The translations under genes and the position numbers were made by a program. A stretch of 64,000 bases of DNA, from the NCBI GenBank assembly GCA_019873685.1, contig JAIOAT010000004.1:62001-126000 (forward strand), read 5' to 3'. The stretch's first letter is position 1. Each line of letters opens with the position of its first letter. Source of the DNA: Chloroflexota bacterium (GTDB lineage Bacteria; Chloroflexota; Anaerolineae; Aggregatilineales; Ch27). This document shows, piece after piece, positions 44,711 to 51,988 of the stretch. The notes under the pieces were generated by a model, which did no database searches, was not told the DNA's origin, and saw only the letters and a list, made by a program, of their open reading frames with translations.

Positions 44711-46147
44711 GCGTCTGGCAGGCGAGGATGGTCCGTAGATGCGGGCTGCTGTGTCCAGAAGCAGACCGCCAGCGCGTGCTGCGTCATCGACGGCAGGCGT
44801 GTCTTCCAGGACAACAACTGCGACTACTGCCGCGCCATTCGGGAAGACGATCATGCCGGTGAACCACTGCAACGGCCTGGCTTCTGGCCCGGCATAGGCA
44901 GTGGCAGCATGGCCGAGGATCGGATAGCTGCTGGCACCCTGCGCTGCTGCGGCGACGCCATCGGCCACCGCGGCGGCCATATAGCTCTGCATCAGGCGAG
45001 CGTTCTCGCGGGTGAGCAGGGCACGGGAGAGGCCGCTCGACGGGACGGACTGCCAGGCGTCTTCGCCAGGCAGGCGAATGGCATCGACCAGGCGGAAGAG
45101 CGGGGCGTTGCCATTATTGGCGATGGCGGCGACCAGCTCAAGAACCTGCAACGGGGTTACCGCCAGTGGCCCCTGGCCGACCAGGCTGGCGATGACAGCT
45201 TCCCGTGATTCCTGCAGCGAGAGGGGCATCGGCGAATCGGCGGTGGCCGTGCCCAGGCCCAGCAGTTCCGTGGGGGTAAGCAGACCATAGCGCCACAGGG
45301 CGCCATCGATCCGGTTCGCTTCCAGCAGGGTGGTTAGCCGGGCGAAGGCGCCTGGGCATCCGTACTGGTAGGCTTCCGGCAGGGTGAGTCCCTCGCGGGG
45401 GGCGGCGATACCGCAGGAAAGCTCCAGACCGTTGACGCTGACTGTCTCGGTGGCAGTCGGCAGGATGCGATCGGTCGGGCCACGCTCCGCCAGTAGCGCC
45501 GCCAGCAGGACGGTCTGTAGCACACCTCCCGGCTGATACAGGCCCTGCGTCACCCGGTTGAGCAGCGGCGCATCCGGCGACTGGATCAGTACTGACCAAT
45601 CTTCATCCAGGAAGTTGGGGTCATAGCTGGGTGTGCTGGCCAGCGCCCGAACGCCGCCATCCGGCACAGTGATCACGACTGCCGCCCCGTTGCGGTTCCC
45701 CAGGGCTTGCACGGCTGTCTGCTGCACCTGCAGGTTCAGGGTCAGCCGGACATCACCCCCGACGGCTGGTTGATGTAGCAGGCGACGCAGGGCTGTGTCC
45801 AGCGGCCCGGGGCCGATTTCCCCGCGTAGCAGCGCGTCATAGGAGGTTTCGATGCCGGCAGTACCATAGCGGAGGCTGTAGTAGCCAACTGCTGAGGCGG
45901 CTTCCGGGTGTGGGTACAGACGGCGCAGACCGCGCCCGTTGTAGTCGGTGGTTGTCTCGGCCAGCAGCATCCCGTGCTCATCGTAGATGCGCCCGCGCTG
46001 AAGAACCCGTTCGGCCTCGACCAGGCGGGGGTTGTCCACCCTGCGCAGCAAATCGTCGCCGCGGATGACGCCCCAGTAGGTGGCCGCCAGCGCCATGACC
46101 AGAAAGGCCAGCAACACACCCGCCGTGACCCGGCGCAGCTCGGTCAT
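44708..46147 (-). CDS. pbpA: PbpA/FtsI-like penicillin-binding protein lacking transpeptidase motifs
   Basis: This is a 479-residue class B PBP homologue. It has an N-terminal membrane anchor (about 8-28), a PBP dimerisation/pedestal domain (RGRIYDEHGMLLAET, then YYSLRYGTAGIE) and a transpeptidase fold (VRLTLNLQVQQTAVQAL). All three catalytic motifs are lost. SxxK (normally PGSTFK) is PGGVLQ, with Gly208 and Gln211 in place of Ser and Lys. SxN (normally SCN) is GCP at 263-265. KTG (normally GKTGTA) is GHAATA at 412-417. The fold-defining VGQGPLAVTPLQ is kept. It cannot acylate substrate, so a structural role, for example as an activator of RodA, is likely. ATG 46147 overlaps the rodA stop (ATGA), fixing the start. 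Confidence 0.92.
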   Translation of the reverse strand: MTELRRVTAGVLLAFLVMALAATYWGVIRGDDLLRRVDNPRLVEAERVLQRGRIYDEHGMLLAETTTDYNGRGLRRLYPHPEAASAVGYYSLRYGTAGIETSYDALLRGEIGPGPLDTALRRLLHQPAVGGDVRLTLNLQVQQTAVQALGNRNGAAVVITVPDGGVRALASTPSYDPNFLDEDWSVLIQSPDAPLLNRVTQGLYQPGGVLQTVLLAALLAERGPTDRILPTATETVSVNGLELSCGIAAPREGLTLPEAYQYGCPGAFARLTTLLEANRIDGALWRYGLLTPTELLGLGTATADSPMPLSLQESREAVIASLVGQGPLAVTPLQVLELVAAIANNGNAPLFRLVDAIRLPGEDAWQSVPSSGLSRALLTRENARLMQSYMAAAVADGVAAAAQGASSYPILGHAATAYAGPEARPLQWFTGMIVFPNGAAVVAVVVLEDTPAVDDAARAGGLLLDTAARIYGPSSPARR

Positions 46148-47436
46148 AGTGCCCTGTCCTCCTGCTGCCAGCGCGGTGGGGCGGAGAGCATCAGCAGTAG
46201 CCCGATCAGACTGAAGTTCATCAGCAGGGAACTGCCGCCATAGCTCATGAAGGGCAGGGTAACGCCGGTCAGCGGGATCACCTTGAGCACGCCGCCGATG
46301 ATCAACAGGCTCTGGGTGGCTAACTGGACGCTGAGACCGGCGGCCAGCAGGGTACGGAAATGCGACTCCGGCCACAGGGCGGCCAGATGCATACCCCGGA
46401 CCACCAGCACGGCCAGGCAGGCGATGACGGCCAGCGTGCCCACCAGCCCCCATTCCTCGGCGATGGCCGCGAAGATGAAATCGGAGTGCACGACAGGCAC
46501 ATAGACGGGCAAGCCCTGGCCGATTCCCTGGCCGAGCACGCCGCCGGACGCCACCGCCAGCAGACTCTGCACAATCTGGAATGCGCGGTTGCTGGCTTCC
46601 GGCCAGGGATTCAACCAGACTTCAATGCGCAGTTCCACTACGCTGAACAGACGATAAGCCGCCACCACGGCCAGCAGGAGCAACAGCAGCCCGAAGATCA
46701 CATAGGTGATCTGGCCGGTGGCGATGTAAAGCAGCGTCAGAAACACCACGAAGAGCATGGTCGCCGCGCCCAGGTCCTGCTGCCATACGGTGACAACGAT
46801 GCAGATGCCCCACATCAGGAGCAGCGGGCCGAATGGGCGGAGGGAAGGCAGCCTTCTGGCAAAGCCATTGGTGTTGCGCAGATCGTCGCGGTAGTCGGCC
46901 ATGTAGCTGGCCAGGAAGATGACCAGAGCCAGCTTGAGCAGCTCGGAAGGCTGAAAGTACAGTCCCCATGCTCCCAGCCACAGGCGCGGTCCGGCGCCGG
47001 AAGGATTGACGCCCAGGAGGATGCTGACCAGCAGTAACGCCAGGCCGCCCAGCAGCCACGTGTAGCGGTAGCGGCGCAGCCAGCGCATATGGATCGGCAG
47101 AGTGCTGATGGCCAGCATCGCCAGGATGCTCAGTAGCAACCAGATCGCCTGCCGCCAGGCGAAGTTTGGCGCCAGACGCTGGATCGTCAGCAACCCCCAG
47201 CCGCTCAGCAGCATCGCAATGGCGAAGATCAGCGGATCACGCTGAGGCAGCAGACGATCCAGTGTCTGGTGCCCGAAGATGGCAGCGGCCAGCCACACGC
47301 CAAAGAGCACCAGCGCCCACCCATTGTCTGCCGCCACGCTGAGTGTCACGGCGGCAATCAGCAGGAACAACCCGCCCAGGATGAGCAGGTTGCGCTCACG
47401 CAGGTGGGCGTTGTAGGTGACCCTGGCGAAGGTCAT
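46144..47436 (-). CDS. rodA: RodA/FtsW-family (SEDS) peptidoglycan glycosyltransferase
   Basis: This is a 430-residue SEDS protein with about ten to twelve membrane helices. Conserved residues appear intact: FQPSELLKLALV (the functional Lys), WQQDLGAATM (the catalytic Asp), VHSDFIFAAIAEEWGLVG and LTGVTLPFMSYGGSSL. SEDS proteins polymerise lipid II and are activated by a cognate class B PBP. Here the PBP is encoded immediately downstream with a 4-bp overlap but has no catalytic residues. The SEDS gene thus keeps an active-looking site beside a dead partner. Confidence 0.94.
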   Translation of the reverse strand: MTFARVTYNAHLRERNLLILGGLFLLIAAVTLSVAADNGWALVLFGVWLAAAIFGHQTLDRLLPQRDPLIFAIAMLLSGWGLLTIQRLAPNFAWRQAIWLLLSILAMLAISTLPIHMRWLRRYRYTWLLGGLALLLVSILLGVNPSGAGPRLWLGAWGLYFQPSELLKLALVIFLASYMADYRDDLRNTNGFARRLPSLRPFGPLLLMWGICIVVTVWQQDLGAATMLFVVFLTLLYIATGQITYVIFGLLLLLLAVVAAYRLFSVVELRIEVWLNPWPEASNRAFQIVQSLLAVASGGVLGQGIGQGLPVYVPVVHSDFIFAAIAEEWGLVGTLAVIACLAVLVVRGMHLAALWPESHFRTLLAAGLSVQLATQSLLIIGGVLKVIPLTGVTLPFMSYGGSSLLMNFSLIGLLLMLSAPPRWQQEDRAL

Positions 47437-47451
47437 GGCTGCCGCTTTCGA

Positions 47452-48327
47452 TCAACTGAAGTACTTGCCAATGATCGGGCGCAGGCGCTCCACCACCTCG
47501 GCAGGGACAACCTCGCGGTCGGTGATGAAGGCTGCCTTCAGGGCGTTGGCGATCTCGTCTTCAGTGTAGGCGTCAGGGTTAGCGCCCAGCTGGGCGACGG
47601 CGTGAGCGACAGCTTGCTGGGCGACCGCAACGCTCCGCTGCATGGTGGCAATGACCATCTCCACCGTCACCGGCTCCTCGCTTTCGTGCCAGGAGTCGTA
47701 ATCGGTGACATGCCCGATAACGGCGTAGTGCATTTCTGCTTCGCGGGCCAGGTAGGCTTCCGGGCTGGTGGTCATGCCGATGAGGCCCATCCCCCACTGG
47801 CGGAAGACGAAACTCTCGCCTCTGGTACTGAAGCGCGGCCCTTCTACCGTGAGGAAGGTACCGCCACGGTGAGCGATCCCGCCAACGGCGCGCACGGAAT
47901 CGTATAGCAGCTGGCTGAGACGCATGGCGAAGGGTTCGGCAACCGAGACATGGGCGACCAGACCATCGCCGAAGAAGGTGCGCGGACGGCCATAGGTCAG
48001 GTCAACAAGTTGATCGGGGATGACCATGTGGCCGGGCGCATAGGCTGCCTGTAGCGAGCCACAGGCGCTGACGCCAATGATGTGGGTGACGCCCATGAGC
48101 TTGAGGGCGAAGATATTGGCCTGGTAGGGAACCTCTGAAGGCATGTAGCGGTGGCCGATCCCATGACGGGGGATGAAGGCAACGCGGTGACCGCGCAGTG
48201 TGCCAACCACGATCGGCGCACTTGGCTTGCCGAAAGGCGTTTCCAGGTCATAGGTTCTCAGATCGGTTAGTTCCTGCATCTTGTAGAGGCCCGATCCGCC
48301 AATCACACCGATCCGTACTGATTCCAT
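47452..48327 (-). CDS. mtnP: S-methyl-5'-thioadenosine phosphorylase
   Basis: This is a 291-residue MTAP/PNP-family enzyme: GVIGGSGLYKM, FIPRHGIGHRYMPSEVPYQANIFAL, VSACGSLQ, VEGPRFSTRGES, and GMTTSPEAYLAREAEMHYA. It phosphorolyses methylthioadenosine from polyamine synthesis. The motif choice (STRGES, and MTTSPE) points to MTA, not guanosine, though some homologues are broad. AAGGAG precedes the ATG. It lies between the SDR and rodA genes in the same direction, an unusual metabolic insertion in a cell-wall operon. Confidence 0.92.
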   Translation of the reverse strand: MESVRIGVIGGSGLYKMQELTDLRTYDLETPFGKPSAPIVVGTLRGHRVAFIPRHGIGHRYMPSEVPYQANIFALKLMGVTHIIGVSACGSLQAAYAPGHMVIPDQLVDLTYGRPRTFFGDGLVAHVSVAEPFAMRLSQLLYDSVRAVGGIAHRGGTFLTVEGPRFSTRGESFVFRQWGMGLIGMTTSPEAYLAREAEMHYAVIGHVTDYDSWHESEEPVTVEMVIATMQRSVAVAQQAVAHAVAQLGANPDAYTEDEIANALKAAFITDREVVPAEVVERLRPIIGKYFS

Positions 48328-48395
48328 ACGTACTTCTCCTTGACAACAGTTGTTGCCGTCCGTAACGAGCGGACGTGCCGCAAGCGAGATGGCGG

Positions 48396-49187
48396 CTAAA
48401 GCGCCGCCAGAATTGCACCGCCATCAACCGGGATCATCGCTCCGTGAATGTAGGATGCCGCAGGTGAGCACAAGAAGGCCGCCACGCGGGCGAACTCCTC
48501 CGGGTCAGCCATGCGCCGCAGCGGGATGGCCGCCACCTGCGCGGCGATCTCCGTCTCGATGTCAGTGCCTTTTTGCCGGGCGCGGGCTTCCATCAGTTCG
48601 GTCACACGCTCAGTGCGTGTCCAACCTGGCATAATGCTGTTCACCCGGATGCCTTCCGGGCCAAGCTCGCCGGCCAGCGTCTTCGTGAGGCCGATGACAG
48701 CCGCACGCAGGCTATTGGAAAGCACCAGGTTGGGGATGGGTTGCTTGGCCGAGTAGGAGGTCAGGGTCAGGATGGCCGGATGCCGGGAGGCACGCAGATA
48801 GGGCAGCGCGGCCTGGATCAGGCGCACCGCGCTCAGCAGCGTCGTCTGCACGGCGGCTTCCCAGGCTTCAACGCCCAGCGCCGCAAAAGGGCCGGATGGT
48901 GGGCCGCCGGCGTTGGTGATCAGGATGTCCAGACCGCCCAGTACATCGACTGTTTCGGCCACCAGCCGCGTTGCCGCCTGCGGATCGCTGACGTCAGCGG
49001 TCAACGGGATCACCCGCTGACCGCTTTCGGCGCTGATGCGGGCTGCGGTGGCCGCGATGCGCTCCGCGTCGCGGCTGCAGATGGCTACCTGCGCGCCTTC
49101 CAGGCTGAGCTGCCGGGCGGTGGCGGCGCCCAGGCCACGGCTGGCGGCTGTGACCAGCGCTCGCAGACCCTGAAGACTCAACTCCAT
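48396..49187 (-). CDS. Atypical short-chain dehydrogenase/reductase
   Basis: This is a 263-residue SDR. The nucleotide-binding motif is TAASRGLGAATA (first Gly of TGxxxGxG is Ala). NAG (ITNAGG) is present. The catalytic YxxxK is replaced: the aligned stretch is SNSLR, with Ser and Arg in place of Tyr and Lys, followed by GLTKTLAGELGPEGIRVN. This matches the cd05344 BKR-like subgroup (3-oxoacyl-ACP reductase-like), which lacks the usual tetrad. Substrate unknown. It lies 63 bp after fhaB and 69 bp before mtnP. Confidence 0.88.
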   Translation of the reverse strand: MELSLQGLRALVTAASRGLGAATARQLSLEGAQVAICSRDAERIAATAARISAESGQRVIPLTADVSDPQAATRLVAETVDVLGGLDILITNAGGPPSGPFAALGVEAWEAAVQTTLLSAVRLIQAALPYLRASRHPAILTLTSYSAKQPIPNLVLSNSLRAAVIGLTKTLAGELGPEGIRVNSIMPGWTRTERVTELMEARARQKGTDIETEIAAQVAAIPLRRMADPEEFARVAAFLCSPAASYIHGAMIPVDGGAILAAL

Positions 49188-49249
49188 CGACTGCTTCCTC
49201 CTGTGTTCGTGCCGTTTCCCTGATCGGCTTTGCAGAAAGCGCGGCCAGT

Positions 49250-49687
49250 TTACTCCAGTTGCAGGCGCAAGGTTACGCGCCCGATGCCGATCAGGTCACC
49301 GCTGCTCAGGATGACCGGCTCCCGGACGCGCGAGCCATTCAGAAACGTCCCGTTACTGCTATCCCGATCCTCCAGCCACCAGTTGCCTTCACGATAGGTG
49401 ATCAGGGCGTGTTCGTTGCTGGCAAACGTATCGGCCAGGTGGACAGTGTTGGTGGGGGCGCGTCCCAGGCTGGTGAGCGGGAGCAGCGGGAATTCCGTGT
49501 CCAGCGGTACATCGTCACAGTCCGAAGCCAGGACGATCAACCGTCCGCGCGGGATGCGCCGCTGTTCGATTTCCCGCGTGGTGACCTGATAATCCCGCCA
49601 GAGCAGCAGAAGCAGGGCGGCGACAAACAGGAGGAGAAACCCGGCTGCGCTCAGCCGCAGGATGAGGAGCAATATCGCTTCGTTCAC
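49250..49687 (-). CDS. FhaB-like FHA-domain membrane protein
   Basis: This is a 145-residue protein. One membrane helix near residues 5-30 is followed by an FHA domain (about 65-145): SLGRAPTNTVHL, SNEHALI, and SSNGTFLNGSRV. FHA domains bind phosphothreonine. In Actinobacteria FhaB (FipA partner) lies with rodA, pbpA and PknB. No kinase or phosphatase gene is in this window. The start overlaps fhaA by 4 bp (ATGA). Confidence 0.9.
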   Translation of the reverse strand: MNEAILLLILRLSAAGFLLLFVAALLLLLWRDYQVTTREIEQRRIPRGRLIVLASDCDDVPLDTEFPLLPLTSLGRAPTNTVHLADTFASNEHALITYREGNWWLEDRDSSNGTFLNGSRVREPVILSSGDLIGIGRVTLRLQLE

Positions 49688-50481
49688 GGGGTCGATCCTT
49701 CAGGCGGCTGGGGCGGATGCAGATCAATCTGGGTGTCGGCCATCGTGCGATCCGGTTGCTCGTCATCCAGGTAGAGCAGGGAAACTCCCCCGACACGGAT
49801 GACGTCACCTGAAGAGAGGATGTGCTCGCTGGCACGCTGCCCGTTGACGTAGGTACCGCTCCGGCTATGGCGGTCGTAGAGCACATAACGTCCCTGGCGC
49901 AGCCGGATCTGAAGGTGGTGGCGGGAAACGCGCAGGTCTTCCAGAATCAGGTCGTTGTCCGGGTGCCGGCCAACGTTGAAGATCTCCAGGTTGAGAGCGA
50001 CGATCCGCTTGCCATCCACGATCAGCTGCGCTCCTGAGGGGGGCGGCGCCATGAGCGGCAGGCCGGGCTGGATTGGCTCCAGGATCTGCGTGGTGTCATG
50101 CTTGCGGGCGCGGTGCTGGGCTGTGATCTGCACCTGCTGGCGCGGGATGTCTGCATCAGCCAGCAGGCTGACCTCCGGCGTACTGAGCAGGACAAGGCGG
50201 GCCTCCTGACAATACGTCACCACCTGGCGGGCCAGCTGCTCCCCCAGATCGGGCATCTCTGCCAGCAGGAGGCGGTGATCGTGCGGGTTGAGCCGGATCT
50301 GGTACTGGGTCGGGGCTAACTCGCGCTCTTCCGGGCCAGCCAGAAGGTTGTCCTCAATGGCGTGGGCCAGTTGCACAGCTACTTCCCGCGGGTGCACTGA
50401 CGCGCGGAAGAGGCGGGAAAACCCGCCTTCAATCAGCCGCTCCAGCCGCTCTTCAAGCTGGTTGATTCGTCGCCTGGTCAT
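49684..50481 (-). CDS. FhaA-like protein (DUF3662 + FHA)
   Basis: This is a 265-residue protein. A DUF3662 domain lies at about residues 1-120 (RINQLEERLERLIEGGFSRLF, HPREVAVQLAHAIEDN). An FHA domain at about 165-245 contains NVGRHPDNDLIL, SRHHLQI and RSGTYVNG. This is the layout of actinobacterial FhaA, which binds the phosphorylated MviN/MurJ pseudokinase and regulates wall synthesis. It is the first gene of a six-gene minus-strand run (fhaA, fhaB, SDR, mtnP, rodA, pbpA). Its ATG lies 7 bases after a consensus -10 box, so the message is probably leaderless. Confidence 0.92.
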   Translation of the reverse strand: MTRRRINQLEERLERLIEGGFSRLFRASVHPREVAVQLAHAIEDNLLAGPEERELAPTQYQIRLNPHDHRLLLAEMPDLGEQLARQVVTYCQEARLVLLSTPEVSLLADADIPRQQVQITAQHRARKHDTTQILEPIQPGLPLMAPPPSGAQLIVDGKRIVALNLEIFNVGRHPDNDLILEDLRVSRHHLQIRLRQGRYVLYDRHSRSGTYVNGQRASEHILSSGDVIRVGGVSLLYLDDEQPDRTMADTQIDLHPPQPPEGSTP

Positions 50482-50488
50482 GCGGTGG

Positions 50489-50516
50489 ATTATAGCCTGC
50501 CTGAGGGGCGCGGCAA
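50489..50516 (-). promoter_or_regulatory. Promoter of the fhaA-pbpA operon (leaderless)
   Basis: Minus strand: TTGCCG (50516-50511), 16-base spacer, consensus TATAAT (50494-50489), then 7 bases to the ATG at 50481. No ribosome-binding site. Confidence 0.7.
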
Positions 50517-50652
50517 AGCCCCGTCAGAAACGCTGGCGGCAATCCGCCTGGGCGTGAGCGAAGACAGGGACGGGAAGACGAGTGCCAGGAGATCAGAAGG
50601 TCGGCAGTGTGCGGCAGGTGTGGCGCAATGCGCCTGTCTACTCGCTGTCACT

Positions 50653-50680
50653 TTGCAGATCGGGCGGGGCAGGTTAGAGT
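50653..50680 (+). promoter_or_regulatory. Weak putative selD promoter
   Basis: TTGCAG (50653-50658), 16-base spacer, TAGAGT (50675-50680), about 95 bp before selD. The rest of the 50482-50770 gap shows no gene, and I looked for a selC-like tRNA without finding one. Confidence 0.3.
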
Positions 50681-50773
50681 CGTGGGCGAGCGCAAAGGCA
50701 GAGCATGTATCAGTTCGCCGATCCAATCTGCCACGATGGTGTGAAGGCGCCTGGCAAACCCGGGAGAAGCATG

Positions 50774-51838
50774 ATGGCCAATCTGAACCGCCATGAGATC
50801 AGACTGACGGCGCTGGCCAGCTGCGCGGGCTGAGCGTCCAAGCTCGGCCCGGACGAGCTGGCGCACGTGTTGCGCCCGTTACAGCAGCTATTCCTGCCGC
50901 AGGACTACCCCGATCTGATCATCGGCCTGAGCCAGCCTGATGATGCGGCGGTGTACCGCCTGGATGATCAGCGCGCGCTGGTGGTGACGACGGACTTCTT
51001 CCCGCCGGTGGTCGATGATCCATATGATTACGGCGCGATTGCCGCCGCGAACGCCATGAGCGATGTGTTCGCCATGGGTGGGCGGGTGCTGTTTGCGCTG
51101 AATATTGCCGCTTTTCCTGCCAATTTGCCCGCGGAAATCCTGAGCGAGATTATGCGCGGCGGGGCGGAGAAGGTGCGCGAGGCTGGCGCCGCCATCGCCG
51201 GTGGGCACACGATCAAGGATGACGAACCCAAATATGGGCTGGTGGTCATCGGGCTGGTTGATGCTGGCCGTGTACGGAGCAAGGCAGGCGCTCAGCCGGG
51301 CGATGCGCTGGTGCTCAGTAAGGCGCTCGGCACGGGGGTGATCACTACCGCGCTCAAGCAGGGCAAAGCTGCACCGAATCATGTCGCCGCGGCGGTGGCC
51401 AGCATGGCCCGGCTGAACCGCGCCGCGGCGGAGGCGGCCAACCGCGCCGAAGCACACGCTGTCACGGATATCACCGGCTACGGGTTGCTGGGCCACTGCC
51501 ATGAACTGGCGGAGTTGAGCGGGGTTGATCTGGAGATTGATCTGGATGCAATTCGCTGGCTGCCCGGCGCGGAAGACTACGCGGCGGCCTGGATTTTCCC
51601 CGGTGGCATGGCTGACAATCGTCTGTACTACAGCCAATGGGTGGACTTTGACCTGGGCATAACGGAGGACAGGCGCGCCCTGCTCTTTGACCCGGAAACC
51701 TCCGGTGGATTGCTGATCGCCGTCGCACCGGAGCGCGTCGATGCGCTGCTCCGCGATCTGAAAGCAGCCGGAGATGTGCCGCAGTGGATTGGTCGGGCGG
51801 TGGCAGGAACGGGGCGCTTGCGTATTCGCACCGACTGA
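50774..51838 (+). CDS. selD: Selenide, water dikinase SelD containing selenocysteine
   Basis: A 354-residue SelD, which makes selenophosphate from ATP and selenide. The frame contains one in-frame TGA (50831-50833) at residue 20. It falls in the catalytic site: ASCAG, then Sec, then ASK (Cys18-x2... in the pattern C-x-G-U/C-x-x-K). The Sec matches the catalytic Cys17 of E. coli SelD and the Lys follows it. Downstream are TTDFFPPVVDDP, GGHTIKD and a GGLLIAVAP ending. A start after the TGA (GTG 50867) would drop the catalytic site. A GGGAGAAG box lies about 7 bases before ATG 50774; ATG 50771 is an alternative. A SECIS-like hairpin follows the TGA. selA, selB and selC are not in the window. Confidence 0.93.
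50841..50859 (+). promoter_or_regulatory. Candidate bacterial SECIS hairpin in selD
   Basis: AGCTCG (50841-50846) pairs perfectly with CGAGCT (50854-50859) around a 7-base loop GCCCGGA. It starts 7 bases after the in-frame TGA, and its first loop base is G, as in the bacterial SECIS description. This is the expected position for SelB recruitment. Confidence 0.6.
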
Positions 51839-51850
51839 TCGGCTGTCCTT

Positions 51851-51878
51851 TTGCGCCGGATGGATTTGCTCGTACAAT
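51851..51878 (+). promoter_or_regulatory. Putative promoter of the first M23 gene
   Basis: TTGCGC (51851-51856), 16-base spacer, TACAAT (51873-51878), about 110 bp before the start codon. Confidence 0.4.
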
Positions 51879-51988
51879 GGCGGATAGCTTGATCGCTCGC
51901 GCCGGTCATGGTTTACTCCGCCTGTGTGGGGGGACTGGCTGGCAGGTTGCGGCAGCGCGTGACAGGTAGGTCAGGGAGGTAGCAGTTC

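Noticed and set aside
48340-48365. Short palindrome-like CAACAGTTGTTG near the mtnP start
   Set aside because: On checking, the two halves are not a true inverted repeat, so I do not propose an operator.
50482-50770. Possible tRNA-Sec (selC) upstream of selD
   Set aside because: No T-loop GTTCRA-like motif or acceptor pairing was found in this gap by eye.
50831-50833. Calling selD a pseudogene because of the in-frame TGA
   Set aside because: The rest of the gene is intact, and the TGA sits at the known Sec position with a hairpin downstream.
50831-50866. Reading the selD TGA as a true stop with a GTG start at 50867
   Set aside because: This would remove the conserved catalytic loop that is perfectly preserved in frame upstream of the TGA. 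A selenocysteine codon explains all the data better.
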